In this document: in pieces, positions 17,115-28,260 of the stretch
Position numbering within the stretch: position 1 is the first letter of the stretch
Layout: each line of letters starts with the position of its first letter
Assembly: GCA_003252455.1 (NCBI GenBank)
Contig: QKED01000076.1
Span: 1 to 64,000, forward strand
Length of the DNA: 64,000 nt
Reading direction: 5' to 3'
From: Gammaproteobacteria bacterium
GTDB taxonomy: Bacteria > Pseudomonadota > Gammaproteobacteria > Thiohalomonadales > Thiohalomonadaceae
The notes under the pieces: generated by a model
The model's input: only the letters and a program-made list of their open reading frames with translations
Told to the model about the DNA's origin: nothing
Database searches by the model: none
Made by a program: the position numbers and the translations under genes

Positions 17115-19208
17115 ATGAACCACGTTGTCCCCCCGTCGATGCCCACACGCGCACTCCTTCCGCTCGGCGTGCTCCTGCTGTTCCACACGGCGAGCCAGGC
17201 ACAGACCCTGGACGAGGCGGAGTACTTTCGCGACCTGCCGGTGGTCATCACCGCCACGCGTCTGCCGCAAAAACCGACCGAGTTACCGGCCGCGATCACC
17301 CTCATCGACCGCGAGATGATCGATGCCTCCGGCGCCACCGAGATCCCCGATGTGCTGCGCCTGGCCGCCGGATTTCAGGTCGGGCACTTCTGGGGCAACC
17401 TCACCTCGGTCACCTATCAAGGGATGAGCGACGAGTACGCGCGCCGCATGCAGGTGCTGATCGACGGACGCAGCATCTATCTGGCCGAGACGGGCGGGGT
17501 GAACTGGTCCGACATCCCCATCAGCCTCGCCGATGTGCACCACATCGAGGTGATCCGCGGCCCCAACGGCACCAGCTTCGGCAACAACGCCTTCCTCGGC
17601 ACCATCCACATCTTCACCTACCGCCCGGAGGAGGTGCTCGGTACCCTGGTGCAGCACACCTACGGTGACGACGGTCTACGCCGCACGACCCTGCGCCACG
17701 CCGAGAAGATCGACGCCTACCAATACCGCGTCACCCTGGAGCGGCAGAGTGACCAGGGTTACGACGACTACTACGAACCGGGCAACCGCTTCTGGCAGTT
17801 CTACGACGCCAAGGCCTCCACCACTCTCAACTACCGCGCCGAATACGTCCCCCAGACCAACGACCTGCTCACCGTGCAGCTCGGCGCACGTAGCGGCTAT
17901 CAACAGGAGGGGTACTACGGCAACCTGACCGAGGGGCCGCACGAGGACGAACACAAACGCTACTTCGCCCACGTGCGCTGGGCGCGCAAGCTGCTTGGCG
18001 GCAACGACCTGGAGGTCTCGCTCTACCACATCGACGCGGACTACAGCACCGTCTATCAGACCGCCCTGCTTTCGCAGATCTTCAACACCACCCCGGCCAA
18101 CATCCTCGCCCTCACCGGGCACAACGACCAGGCCATCAACCTCGACCGCAGCCTGCACACCGAGCGCTACGACCTGGAGCTGCAGCACCGCTTCAACCCC
18201 TGCAGTGGCTGCCGCTTCGTCTGGGGGCTGGAGGCACGCATGGACCGCGTCGACGGCTACGGCTACACCGGGACCACCGATGTACTGACCAACAACTTCA
18301 GCCGCGCCTTCCTGCACAGCGAGTGGCGTCTGGGTGCGGAGAGCCTGCTCAACCTCGGTGCTATGTACGAGCGCAGCGACCTGGGCGGAGACCTGGTCTC
18401 ACCGCGCATCGGCCTGCTGCACAACCTCAACCGCGAGCACACCGTGCGCATCGGCTGGACCCGTGCCTATCGCGCCCCGGTGATGATCGAGGAGTACGCC
18501 GACTACGCCGCACGTTATCCCGACGGTAGCGTCCTCGACCAGATCTGGTGGAGCCCTGGCGAGATCGACCCGGAGACCATCTCACGCACCGAGATCGGCC
18601 TCGCCGGTCAGGCGCAGAGCGGCCTCTGGCGCTACGACCTGAGCCTCTTCCGCAGCACCCTGCGCGACCTGATCAGCACCCCCACCGACCTCGCCTACGT
18701 GGAGCCCTACAGCTACCTCTGTGCGATCAACGGCCAGCTACACAACTTCTGTCGTTCCACCGTGGTGGGCAACGATGCCAGCGCCGAGGCCGAGGGCATC
18801 GAGCTACAGGCCTACCTCCACCCCAAGCCCGAGCAGCTCTTCAGCCTCGGCATCTCGCGCGTGCGGGCGGTGGATCACGGCATCCGCAACCTCAACCCCA
18901 CCGACCTCTACGACAACGAGCTCACCACCCCCGAGACCACCCTCTCTATGCTCATGGAGCAGGGCTTCGGCGCGGGCTATCGGCTGAGTATCGGCTACTA
19001 CATGATGAGTAATATGCTATTCATGGGCGGCGACGAGACCGGCCCCATCAGCCGTATCGACCTGCGCCTGGCGAAGCGTACCCGACTGTTCGGAAAGGCG
19101 GCCACCTTGGAGCTGATCTCACGCCACATCGGCGCGGACGATTTCGACTACATCTATCGCATCGAACAGAAGAACCGCACCTACCTGCGCCTGGGCATGA
19201 ATCTCTAA
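17115..19208 (+). CDS. TonB-dependent outer membrane receptor
   Basis: A 697-residue outer-membrane barrel with a plug. The signal peptide ends around SQAQ. The plug domain follows (TATRLPQKPTELPAAITLIDREMI, then DVLRLAAGFQVGHFWGN, VLIDGRSIY and VEVIRGP-like IEVIRGPNGTSFG), and then the beta-barrel, ending in a terminal aromatic-containing strand (YLRLGMNL). Similarity of the plug to vitamin B12/siderophore-type receptors is visible, but the ligand is unknown. It heads a three-gene run with a periplasmic ABC-type binding protein and a hybrid histidine kinase. No TonB, ExbB, ABC permease or ATPase gene is present, so a sensory use of the receptor is inferred. Confidence 0.9.
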   Translation: MNHVVPPSMPTRALLPLGVLLLFHTASQAQTLDEAEYFRDLPVVITATRLPQKPTELPAAITLIDREMIDASGATEIPDVLRLAAGFQVGHFWGNLTSVTYQGMSDEYARRMQVLIDGRSIYLAETGGVNWSDIPISLADVHHIEVIRGPNGTSFGNNAFLGTIHIFTYRPEEVLGTLVQHTYGDDGLRRTTLRHAEKIDAYQYRVTLERQSDQGYDDYYEPGNRFWQFYDAKASTTLNYRAEYVPQTNDLLTVQLGARSGYQQEGYYGNLTEGPHEDEHKRYFAHVRWARKLLGGNDLEVSLYHIDADYSTVYQTALLSQIFNTTPANILALTGHNDQAINLDRSLHTERYDLELQHRFNPCSGCRFVWGLEARMDRVDGYGYTGTTDVLTNNFSRAFLHSEWRLGAESLLNLGAMYERSDLGGDLVSPRIGLLHNLNREHTVRIGWTRAYRAPVMIEEYADYAARYPDGSVLDQIWWSPGEIDPETISRTEIGLAGQAQSGLWRYDLSLFRSTLRDLISTPTDLAYVEPYSYLCAINGQLHNFCRSTVVGNDASAEAEGIELQAYLHPKPEQLFSLGISRVRAVDHGIRNLNPTDLYDNELTTPETTLSMLMEQGFGAGYRLSIGYYMMSNMLFMGGDETGPISRIDLRLAKRTRLFGKAATLELISRHIGADDFDYIYRIEQKNRTYLRLGMNL

Positions 19209-19242
19209 CCCATAGGTCGCCGATGGCGTCTCAAGGAGTCAC

Positions 19243-20211
19243 ATGAAGCCTCAAGGAGTGAGCCAGATGGTCAAGGGCCTGACCCGCCGCGTGGGCCCCC
19301 TGCTACTGCTCTTGTGTAGCCAGTGGCCGCACGCCTTCGCCCTCGACCTGCTGCTGGTGGGGGAGCGCGAGGCCGCCCCTCATCAAGAGGTGGCCAATAG
19401 CCTGCTGGAGATACTCGACGCCGAGGGCAACGCGCTCGAACACCAGGTCGTGTGGCTCGATGAACTTGAGGCGGCACGCGCGGAGGGTACGCTACCCGAG
19501 GCACCGCTCCTGGTCACCATCGGTTATGACAGCGCCCTGGCACTGCGTGCGCAGCCCAGTCAGGCGATCCTGCACACCCTCATCTCCCCGGAACAGTTCG
19601 ACGAACTCTACCCCAGTGGTGCCCCGGCGCGGGTCGGCGCGCTCTTCTTTACCCAGCCGCTGGAGCGCCAGCTCAACCTCATCAGTCTGCTGCTACCCGA
19701 GCGCCGAGAGGTCCTCGCCCTACTCGGCCCGCGCAGCGGCAAGCAGTTGCCGGCCCTACTTCAGGGGGCGAACCAGCGCGGCATCCAACTGGAGACGGTG
19801 GAGCTGGTCGACGAGGCCGAACTGGAAGGGCTGCTGCGCGAGCACCTCAAGCCACGCCAAGTACTCTTCACCCCCGCCGACCCGAGCGTGGTCAATCGGC
19901 GTACTATTCAGACTCTGCTGCTCACCGCATTTCGCTCCGGCGCCCCGGTGGTCGGCTACTCCAATGCCATGGTCAAGGCGGGGGCACTCATGGCGGTGCA
20001 CACCACCCCGGAGATGATCGGCGAGGACGCGGCAGAGATCATCCGCCGCTGGTTCGCACAGGCGGGGACGACGCCCCTGCCACGGCGCAGCTCGAAGCGC
20101 TTCGAGGTCGCCGCCAACTACCAAGTCGACGAGTTACTGGATATGGGCCTACCGAAGCGAGAAGTACTCAGAGAACGGCTGCAACAGCTCGAAACGGAGC
20201 ACCAACCGTGA
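19243..20211 (+). CDS. ABC-type periplasmic binding protein (PF04392-like) without transporter
   Basis: A 322-residue exported protein: basic N-terminus, hydrophobic stretch PLLLLLCSQWPHAFA, then a Rossmann-type binding fold recognisable from LVTIGYDSALALR, VLALLGPRSGKQLPALL, RQVLFTPADPSVVNRRTIQTLLLTAFRSGAPVVGYSNAMVKAGALMAV. This last block is typical of the ABC substrate-binding family PF04392. There is no permease or ATPase gene. Two candidate ATGs (19243 and 19267) each have a copy of CTCAAGGAGT in front, so the start is ambiguous by 8 residues. It overlaps the hybrid kinase gene by 4 bp (GTGA), so the two are translationally coupled; I infer that the protein senses a ligand for that kinase. 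Confidence 0.8.
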   Translation: MKPQGVSQMVKGLTRRVGPLLLLLCSQWPHAFALDLLLVGEREAAPHQEVANSLLEILDAEGNALEHQVVWLDELEAARAEGTLPEAPLLVTIGYDSALALRAQPSQAILHTLISPEQFDELYPSGAPARVGALFFTQPLERQLNLISLLLPERREVLALLGPRSGKQLPALLQGANQRGIQLETVELVDEAELEGLLREHLKPRQVLFTPADPSVVNRRTIQTLLLTAFRSGAPVVGYSNAMVKAGALMAVHTTPEMIGEDAAEIIRRWFAQAGTTPLPRRSSKRFEVAANYQVDELLDMGLPKREVLRERLQQLETEHQP

Positions 20212-22523
20212 TCAAACAGACCATCCGCGCGCGCCTCTTCCTGCTCGCCCTGCTGCCCGCCGTGCTCGCCAGCGGCATGCTCTATTTCTACTTTCTCACC
20301 AGCCAGTTGCAACTGATCCGCGACAGTCTGGTGGAGGCTGGCACCAGCAGTGCCGAATACCTCGCCGTCGCCAGCGAGTGGCATCTGATCGCCAACAACC
20401 AAGAGGAGCTGATGCGTCTCACCACCCGCCTGCTGAAGCGTGACGACCTCAGTGGGATCGCCATGGTCATCGGGAAAAACTGGCGCATCCGCGAGGGGAG
20501 CTTCAAGGGCGCCCCGCCACCCAACACCGAGCACTGCCTCAACGACTCGCCAGCCCCCGTCCTCGACCAGATCGACTGGGACGAGCCACTGCTCTTCTGC
20601 AGCCCGATCGCGCCCAATTGGCTACAGGTGGACGATTTCGATACCGGTCCCACGCAGGCGGAGCTCGGCAGGGTGGTGATCCGCATGAGCGCAGACCACT
20701 ATCGCCAACTGCACCACGAGGCCCTGGCCCAGGCCACGCGCCTCGGCCTGGTGCTGTTTCTGGTGATGCTCGCCATCGCCTACCGCGTGGCGGACCAGAT
20801 CGCCCGCCCGCTGGTCGACCTCGCCCGCCTGGTCGGTGAGGTGGCCGATGGCGACCTCAACCGCCGCAGCGAGGTGCGCGGCCTCGGCGAGATCGGCGAC
20901 CTTCAGCGCGGCGTCAACCAGATGGTCGAGCACCTCGAAGCGAACCAACACGACCTGGAGGCACGCATCCAGGCGCGAACCGCCGAGCTGGAACAGCGCA
21001 ACCACGAACTGGACGAACAGCGCCAACTGGCGCAGCAGGCGAGCCAGGCCAAGAGTCAGTTCCTGGCGGTGATGAGCCACGAGATTCGCACCCCCATCAG
21101 CGGCGCCCTGGGCATGCTGGAGCTACTCGGCAAGACCGACCTCGACCGCCGCCAGCAGCTCTTCTTCAGTAACCTCTCACTGGAGGCGCGGGCGCTGAAG
21201 GCACTGATCGACGACATCCTCGACTTCTCGCGTATCGAGGCGGGCAAGATGCCCATCGAAGCGGCCCCCTTCAGCCCCGAAGAGGTGTGCAACGAGGTGG
21301 TCGGCATGCTCGCCCCCAACGCCCATCGCAAGGGGTTGGACATCAGTCTATTTATCGACCCGACCACGCCGGGCCAGGTGGTGGGCGACGCCCAGCGCCT
21401 GCGCCAGGTGCTCACCAACCTCACCTCCAACGCCATTAAATTCACCAGCAAGGGGCGTATCTGGGTGGAGCTGGTGCGCCTCGACGCCCCCAACGGGCAG
21501 GCACGCATGCGCTGCACCGTACACGACACCGGCATCGGCATGAGCGAAGAGCAGTTGCAGAACATCTTCGATGGCTTTACCCAGGCCGACACCTCGACCA
21601 ACCGCACCCATGGCGGCAGCGGCCTCGGCACCACCATCGCCAAACGCCTGGTGGAGCTGATGGGCGGCGAGATCGGCGTACGCAGCAAGAGCCAGGAGGG
21701 GAGCTGCTTCTGGTTCGAGTTGAGCTGGCCCTGCCTGGAAGAGGCGCCGCAGAAGGGCCCCGTGCGTGGGCGCATGGAGCTGCTGGAGCGAAACCCCGAG
21801 TGCGCCCACGCCACCACCAGCCTGCTCGAACGCGCCGGCTGGAGCGTGACCGTGCACACCAGCAGCGAGGGGCTCAAGGAGGCGCTGGAGCAACAGAAAA
21901 GCGACTGGGTCCTGCTCGCGGAGAACAGCAACGAGCCGCGCCACTACCCCCTTGCGGAGTGGCTCAGTGGCCACCTGCAGGGTTTGGGGACGCGCCTCTG
22001 TCACCTGATCCACTTCGGCAGTCCCATCGACACCAGCCTGTTCGACTACACCCTCTATAAACCGCTGCAGATGGAGGTGGTCGACGAGGTGTTCGGCGAC
22101 CATGCCCATGACCTGCCGAGCACGCCGAGCGATCAACCCGACGCCGAGCTGCGCCGGGCCCGCGTGCTCATCGCCGAGGATAGCCACATCAACGCACTGG
22201 CCCTGCGCAACTTCGTCGAGATGGCTGGTCACGAGGTGGAGGTGGTGGGAGACGGGCACGCGGTATTGGCACGCATGCGCAGTGGTGATTACGACCTGGT
22301 GTTCATGGACATGCGCATGCCGGTGCTCGACGGCCTAGAGGCGACCCGCCGCTGGCGCGAAGAGGAGCCTGCGGGGAGTCACCTCCCGATCATCGCCATC
22401 ACCGCCAACGCCACGGTGGAGGACCGCGACCTCTGCCTGGGCTCGGGGATGGACGACTTCCTGAGCAAACCGGTGACCCCCGTACAGGTGAGCGAGCTGA
22501 TCACCAAGTGGGCGCGTAGTTAG
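20208..22523 (+). CDS. Hybrid sensor histidine kinase with receiver domain (BarA-like architecture)
   Basis: A 771-residue membrane kinase. Two membrane helices (about 9-30 and 176-193) flank a periplasmic domain of about 145 residues with two cysteines (C110 and C131). Then come HAMP (about 196-250), a coiled coil, HisKA with H-box SHEIRTP (H291), HATPase (N-box LTSNAIKF; G-boxes), a degenerate receiver-like linker (about 530-640) and a C-terminal receiver with phospho-acceptor D701 in MDMRMPVLDG, T732 and K754. It lacks an Hpt domain, so an external phosphotransfer protein is expected. It is coupled to the binding-protein gene by a GTGA overlap. Confidence 0.9.
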   Translation: MIKQTIRARLFLLALLPAVLASGMLYFYFLTSQLQLIRDSLVEAGTSSAEYLAVASEWHLIANNQEELMRLTTRLLKRDDLSGIAMVIGKNWRIREGSFKGAPPPNTEHCLNDSPAPVLDQIDWDEPLLFCSPIAPNWLQVDDFDTGPTQAELGRVVIRMSADHYRQLHHEALAQATRLGLVLFLVMLAIAYRVADQIARPLVDLARLVGEVADGDLNRRSEVRGLGEIGDLQRGVNQMVEHLEANQHDLEARIQARTAELEQRNHELDEQRQLAQQASQAKSQFLAVMSHEIRTPISGALGMLELLGKTDLDRRQQLFFSNLSLEARALKALIDDILDFSRIEAGKMPIEAAPFSPEEVCNEVVGMLAPNAHRKGLDISLFIDPTTPGQVVGDAQRLRQVLTNLTSNAIKFTSKGRIWVELVRLDAPNGQARMRCTVHDTGIGMSEEQLQNIFDGFTQADTSTNRTHGGSGLGTTIAKRLVELMGGEIGVRSKSQEGSCFWFELSWPCLEEAPQKGPVRGRMELLERNPECAHATTSLLERAGWSVTVHTSSEGLKEALEQQKSDWVLLAENSNEPRHYPLAEWLSGHLQGLGTRLCHLIHFGSPIDTSLFDYTLYKPLQMEVVDEVFGDHAHDLPSTPSDQPDAELRRARVLIAEDSHINALALRNFVEMAGHEVEVVGDGHAVLARMRSGDYDLVFMDMRMPVLDGLEATRRWREEEPAGSHLPIIAITANATVEDRDLCLGSGMDDFLSKPVTPVQVSELITKWARS

Positions 22524-22553
22524 CGCCCCGGGGCGGACGGTGCAGCGCTGCGG

Positions 22554-24806
22554 CTAGGCCTCGACCGTCACCTTGTCCACCCGCTGGAATCCGCGTGGCA
22601 GTTTGCTGCCGCGCCGCCCACGCTCCCCGGCATAGAACTCGATGTCGGTGGGCTTGAGGGTGAGGTGGCGCTTGCCGGCGTGGATCACCAACGACTGACC
22701 GGCGGCGAGTAGGGCCAGGGCCATGACGTAGTCCTCGCGCGCCGCCGCGCGCAGTGAGGAGATGCTGATGATGCGATTGCCCTTGCCGCGCGCCAGTCGC
22801 GGCAACTGCTGCACCGGGAAGATGAGTAGACGGCCCTCGTTGCTCACCGCCGCCAACAGCGCCCCCTGGTAGTCGGGCACCGGCATCGGCGTGAGCATGC
22901 GCGCGCCGTCGGGCAGGCGCAGTACCTGTTTGCCGACCTTCTGTCGCGCACTCAACTCTTCGAGGCTGACCACGAAACCGTAACCGGCGTCGCTGGCGAG
23001 CAGGTAGAGGTCATCGTCAGCCCCCATCAGCGCCGCCTCGAAGGTGGCACCATCCGGGGGTGAGAGACGCCCGGTGAGCGGTTCGCCATAGCCACGTGCG
23101 CTAGGGAAGGTGTGCGCCGGCAACGAGTAGGTGCGCCCGCTGGAGTCGATGAAGGTGGTGAGCTGGGTGCTCTTGCCGGTCACCGCCAGCCGGAACCCAT
23201 CACCCGCCTTGTAGGCGAGACCGGCGCCGTCCAGGTCGTGGCCCTTGCCGGCACGCACCCAGCCTCGTTCCGAGAGCACCACGGTGATCGGTTCGCTCTG
23301 CACCAGGGCGCTCTCGTCGAGGGCCTTGGCCGCCATCCCCTCCACCAGCGGTGAGCGGCGTGCATCGCCGAACTTCTCCGCGTCCGCCTCCAACTCCTTG
23401 CGCACCAGGGTACGCATGCGCCGCTCAGAGGCGAGGGTCTTGGTCAGCCAGTCGCGCTCCTTCTCCAGCTCCGCCTGTTCGCCGCGGATCTTCATCTCCT
23501 CCAGCTTGGCCAGGTGGCGCAGTTTGGTCTCAAGGATCGCCTCGGCCTGGATATCACTGAGGCCGAAGGTGGCCATCAACACCGGCTTGGGCTCCTCTTC
23601 GGTGCGGATGATGCGGATCACCTCGTCGAGGTTGAGGTAGGCGATGAGCAGACCGGCGAGGATATGCAGGCGCTTCTCGACCTTGTCGAGGTGGTACTCC
23701 AGGCGCCGACGTACGGTGTCGATGCGAAACTCCAGCCACTCCACCAGCAGGGTGCGCAGGTCCTTCACGCGCGGGCGCCCATCGAGGCCGATGAGGTTGA
23801 TGTTGACCCGATAGCTGCGCTCCAGGTCGGTGGTGGCAAAGAGGTGGGCCATCAGTGCCTCGGCATCGACCTTGCGCGAGCTGGGGACGATCACCAGACG
23901 GGTCGGGTTCTCGTGATCCGACTCGTCGCGCAGGTCCTCCACCAGGGGCAGCTTTTTGGCCTGCATCTGCGCGGCGATCTGCTCTAGGATCTTCGCCCCG
24001 GAGACCTGATACGGCAGTTCGGTGATGACGATGTCGCCCTCCTCCCGCTCCCACTTGGCACGTTGGCGCAGGGAGCCACTACCGGTACGGTAGATTTTCT
24101 GCAGTTCGTCACGCGGGGTGATGATCTCCGCCCCGCTGGGGTAGTCGGGGCCCGGGAGGTGTTCGAGCAGCTCGTCGAGGCCGGTGGTGGGCCGTTCGAG
24201 TAGGGCGACGCAGGCGTTGACCACCTCGCGCAGGTTGTGCGGCGGGATATCGGTGGCCATGCCCACGGCGATGCCGGTGATGCCGTTGAGCAGCACGTGC
24301 GGGACCCGCGCCGGGAGGATGGCGGGCTCCTCCAGGGTGCCGTCGAAGTTGGGCACCCACTCCACCGTGCCCTGCCCCACCTCGCTGAGCAGCAGCTCGG
24401 CGAAGGGTGAGAGGCGCGACTCGGTGTAACGCATGGCGGCGAAGGATTTGGGGTCGTCCTGTGAGCCCCAGTTACCCTGCCCATCGATGAGCGGGTAGCG
24501 GTAACTGAAGGGCTGCGCCATCAGCACCATAGCCTCGTAACAGGCGGAGTCGCCGTGGGGGTGGAACTTACCCAACACATCACCGACCGTGCGTGCCGAC
24601 TTCTTGTACTTGGCGGTGGCCTTCAGACCCAGCTCGGACATGGCGTAGACGATGCGCCGCTGCACCGGCTTGAGCCCGTCGCCGATATGCGGCAGGGCAC
24701 GGTCCATGATCACGTACATGGAGTAGTCGAGATAGGCCTTCTCGGTAAAGGCGGCGAGGGGGAGTTGCTCGACCCCCTCGTAGCTGATGGCGTTGGCTGG
24801 ACTCAC
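22554..24806 (-). CDS. parC: DNA topoisomerase IV subunit A
   Basis: Subunit of the type IIA topoisomerase that decatenates daughter chromosomes. The DNA-breaking tyrosine is Y127 ([15 protein letters not shown]). The quinolone-resistance region reads [13 protein letters not shown] with S87 and E91, equivalent to E. coli S80 and E84, so the wild-type residues are retained. The 750-residue length, the ParC-type N-terminal domain and a shorter C-terminal blade region (rather than the longer GyrA box) favour ParC over GyrA. parE is not within the window. It converges with the hybrid kinase. Confidence 0.93.
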   Translation of the reverse strand: MSPANAISYEGVEQLPLAAFTEKAYLDYSMYVIMDRALPHIGDGLKPVQRRIVYAMSELGLKATAKYKKSARTVGDVLGKFHPHGDSACYEAMVLMAQPFSYRYPLIDGQGNWGSQDDPKSFAAMRYTESRLSPFAELLLSEVGQGTVEWVPNFDGTLEEPAILPARVPHVLLNGITGIAVGMATDIPPHNLREVVNACVALLERPTTGLDELLEHLPGPDYPSGAEIITPRDELQKIYRTGSGSLRQRAKWEREEGDIVITELPYQVSGAKILEQIAAQMQAKKLPLVEDLRDESDHENPTRLVIVPSSRKVDAEALMAHLFATTDLERSYRVNINLIGLDGRPRVKDLRTLLVEWLEFRIDTVRRRLEYHLDKVEKRLHILAGLLIAYLNLDEVIRIIRTEEEPKPVLMATFGLSDIQAEAILETKLRHLAKLEEMKIRGEQAELEKERDWLTKTLASERRMRTLVRKELEADAEKFGDARRSPLVEGMAAKALDESALVQSEPITVVLSERGWVRAGKGHDLDGAGLAYKAGDGFRLAVTGKSTQLTTFIDSSGRTYSLPAHTFPSARGYGEPLTGRLSPPDGATFEAALMGADDDLYLLASDAGYGFVVSLEELSARQKVGKQVLRLPDGARMLTPMPVPDYQGALLAAVSNEGRLLIFPVQQLPRLARGKGNRIISISSLRAAAREDYVMALALLAAGQSLVIHAGKRHLTLKPTDIEFYAGERGRRGSKLPRGFQRVDKVTVEA

Positions 24807-25069
24807 GGCACCCCCGATAACAGACGCGCCGGGTGGGCCCCGGCAGGGGCTTGGAGTATAAGGCTTTTAGGCCCGGATGGCAGGTGTGCGGGGGGGGGGG
24901 CCACGCCTACGGCGACGAACTAGCGCGAAACTCGCCATGCAGGTGCAATGCGTAGCGAGCGGCGTGTGGCAATGATCAGCGAGGTACCCGTGTGCCGAGA
25001 AGCCGCGTGGGTGGTGGCCCTGGTGGTGTATGCCGACGCGCGCCACGGGGCGGCGTCGGCCGCAGGGTT
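24807..25069. other. Gene-less interval between PstS-like gene and parC
   Basis: It contains a G11 run (24890-24900) and an 8-bp inverted repeat GCCGACGC/GCGTCGGC (25032-25039 with 25053-25060, 13-nt loop) just downstream of the PstS-like gene. This hairpin lacks a T tract, so a terminator is possible but unsupported. No ORF or RNA gene is recognised. Confidence 0.5.
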
Positions 25070-26020
25070 TCAGCCATTGGGCAGGTAGAGTCCGCTCTGC
25101 TCCAGCACGTCGAGCGACTGCAGATAGCTATCGCTGGCGCCGGTACGCAGCAGATTGAGGCCGTACTGATACGGCAGGGTACCGGAGTCGCGGATCACCT
25201 TTTGTCCAGCGGCAGAGAGGGCGAAGTCGACGAAGGCCTTGACCTGCGCATCACGCTTGTAGTCGGCCGGTGCAGTGAGGAAGAGGATGCGATATAGGGC
25301 GTACTTGCCGCTGCTGAGGTTCTGCATGGTCGGCGCCTGACCATCGAGGTTGAGCATGCGCACCGTACGGTGGCGGCTGCTGCTCACGCCGCTGACGGCA
25401 AAGGCGTCCACGTCCCCCTCCACGGCCTCCTCGATCTTGCCCGAGGAGGCGAGGCGCTGAGCGTCGGCACTGAAGACCTGGTCCGGGTCGTTGAACAACT
25501 GCTGACGCAGGGTCAGCCCCACACCCGAGATACCCCCGGCGCGCACATAGAGGTGGATGCGCCGATCCGGCGGGGCCACTGGGTTGAGCTGGAACCAGTG
25601 GGTGATCTGTCCGGTGAGGATGGCACGCAGTTGTTCACGCGAGACGTCACTCACCCAGGGATTGCGCGGATGCACGATGGGAGTGAGCACATCCCAGCCC
25701 ACTGGGATCATCGCCACCGCCGCCTCGGCACTATGCACCTGGTAGTAGCCATCGCCATCCTTGAACACCAGCGGCATACGACAGCTACCACCCAGGTCAC
25801 TCTGCCCCTCCGCCACGTCACGGATCCCCTTGGTCGCCCCGCCCCCTCTGAGCACCAACTCGACGCCACTCTTGGCCTTATAGGCCGCGGCCAACTCCTC
25901 CATGAAACCGAGCTTGGCGATACCGCAACCGGTCCACACCAACTGGCGGGCGTGTCCCACCTGGCTCAGGGTTAACAGGGTGACAATAGTCACACACTTG
26001 AACAGTTTGGCTCCCAGCAT
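25070..26020 (-). CDS. PstS-like periplasmic substrate-binding protein, orphan
   Basis: A 316-residue exported protein with a signal peptide (hydrophobic TIVTLLTLSQVGHA) and a PBP-like (PF12849-type) fold. The domain includes GGGATKGIRDVAEGQSDLGGSCR, a ligand-contact segment similar to that of phosphate- or oxyanion-binding proteins. The segments AVAMIPVGWDVLTPIVHPRNP and LTGQITHW match the PstS-type lobe that helps form the oxyanion pocket. No pst genes are adjacent, so phosphate transport is not claimed; phosphate or another anion as ligand is plausible. It sits alone between parC and a large intergenic region. Confidence 0.8.
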   Translation of the reverse strand: MLGAKLFKCVTIVTLLTLSQVGHARQLVWTGCGIAKLGFMEELAAAYKAKSGVELVLRGGGATKGIRDVAEGQSDLGGSCRMPLVFKDGDGYYQVHSAEAAVAMIPVGWDVLTPIVHPRNPWVSDVSREQLRAILTGQITHWFQLNPVAPPDRRIHLYVRAGGISGVGLTLRQQLFNDPDQVFSADAQRLASSGKIEEAVEGDVDAFAVSGVSSSRHRTVRMLNLDGQAPTMQNLSSGKYALYRILFLTAPADYKRDAQVKAFVDFALSAAGQKVIRDSGTLPYQYGLNLLRTGASDSYLQSLDVLEQSGLYLPNG

Positions 26021-26599
26021 GTCGGCGCTCCCCTTCGGTGAATGGGCCCTGGGTGATAACCCCAGAGACGGGGAGGAATCTAGGCGTAGCGGGGCGCCAT
26101 TACCAGTACACCAGATAGACCTCGGTCACATTTTTACGAATTATACCTACATCAAGTCCGACGCTTGTAAGCCTCGCTTAAGCAACACGTCGTCATTCCC
26201 ATCGTGCAGGTAAGAAATAGCCGACATCCTATGGATATGCGTCATTAATATATTGATTTAACGGTCGGTAACCCTGCGCACACTAACTCGATGCGAAAGC
26301 GCACTCACGCTCTGCACCTCAGAGCAAGAGCCCCGCCAGGCCAGCCAAACCCACAGAGGGGACGACGCTTGATGTAGGTCAATTTATACGCCTACTAGGT
26401 CATCTGTCGGCTTGGTCATCGTTGGCCGGGAACGGTCGACCTCGGACAGCGTCGCCGTGCAGACATAGACAGGGTAGTCCCTGTCCCTGCGTCGCTCTTG
26501 GCGGCAAACCTGGGCGCTGGCCCTGCCCCCTTCGCAGCAGCCAGCGGCCAATGCCCATCTGGTGTAGAATCGCCCCTTTCCACTCAACGCCCCTTTGTC
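26021..26599. other. 579-bp intergenic region with FNR/ANR-type box and AT-rich segment
   Basis: No gene is visible. The region is noticeably AT-richer than the rest, particularly 26130-26270. It contains the inverted repeat ACCTACATCAAG (26145-26156) and CTTGATGTAGGT (26368-26379), an FNR/ANR-like box at 26369-26382 and a small hairpin GACAGGG/CCCTGTC (26468-26474 with 26479-26485). A TAGAAT (26565-26570) 30 bp before prfC could be a -10, but the -35 is poor. Confidence 0.5.
26369..26382. promoter_or_regulatory. Candidate FNR/ANR/DNR-family binding site
   Basis: TTGATGTAGGTCAA matches the dyad TTGAT-N4-GTCAA, close to the FNR/ANR consensus TTGAT-N4-ATCAA with one change in the second half. 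Neither flanking gene (PstS-like at 26020, prfC at 26600) is an obvious oxygen-regulated target. The box is 217 bp from prfC and 348 bp from the PstS-like gene. Confidence 0.4.
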
Positions 26600-28183
<1,584 letters not shown>

Positions 28184-28203
28184 TCGGCGGGCCACAAACG
28201 TAA

Positions 28204-28236
28204 AAAGGCCCGGTAGGCAGCGCCTACCGGGCCTTT
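28204..28236 (+). terminator. Terminator after prfC
   Basis: A 15-bp perfect stem AAAGGCCCGGTAGGC (28204-28218) with 28222-28236, 3-nt loop AGC, followed by a short TTT. The A-rich start and T-rich end allow use in both directions; it lies between prfC and the convergent small hypothetical gene. Confidence 0.8.
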
Positions 28237-28260
28237 GACACCTCGACCGAAGCGGCTGGA

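Noticed and set aside
22524-22535. Perfect palindrome CGCCCCGGGGCG between the hybrid kinase and parC
   Set aside because: No loop and no T tract, so it is unlikely to be a terminator; such GC palindromes are expected by chance here.
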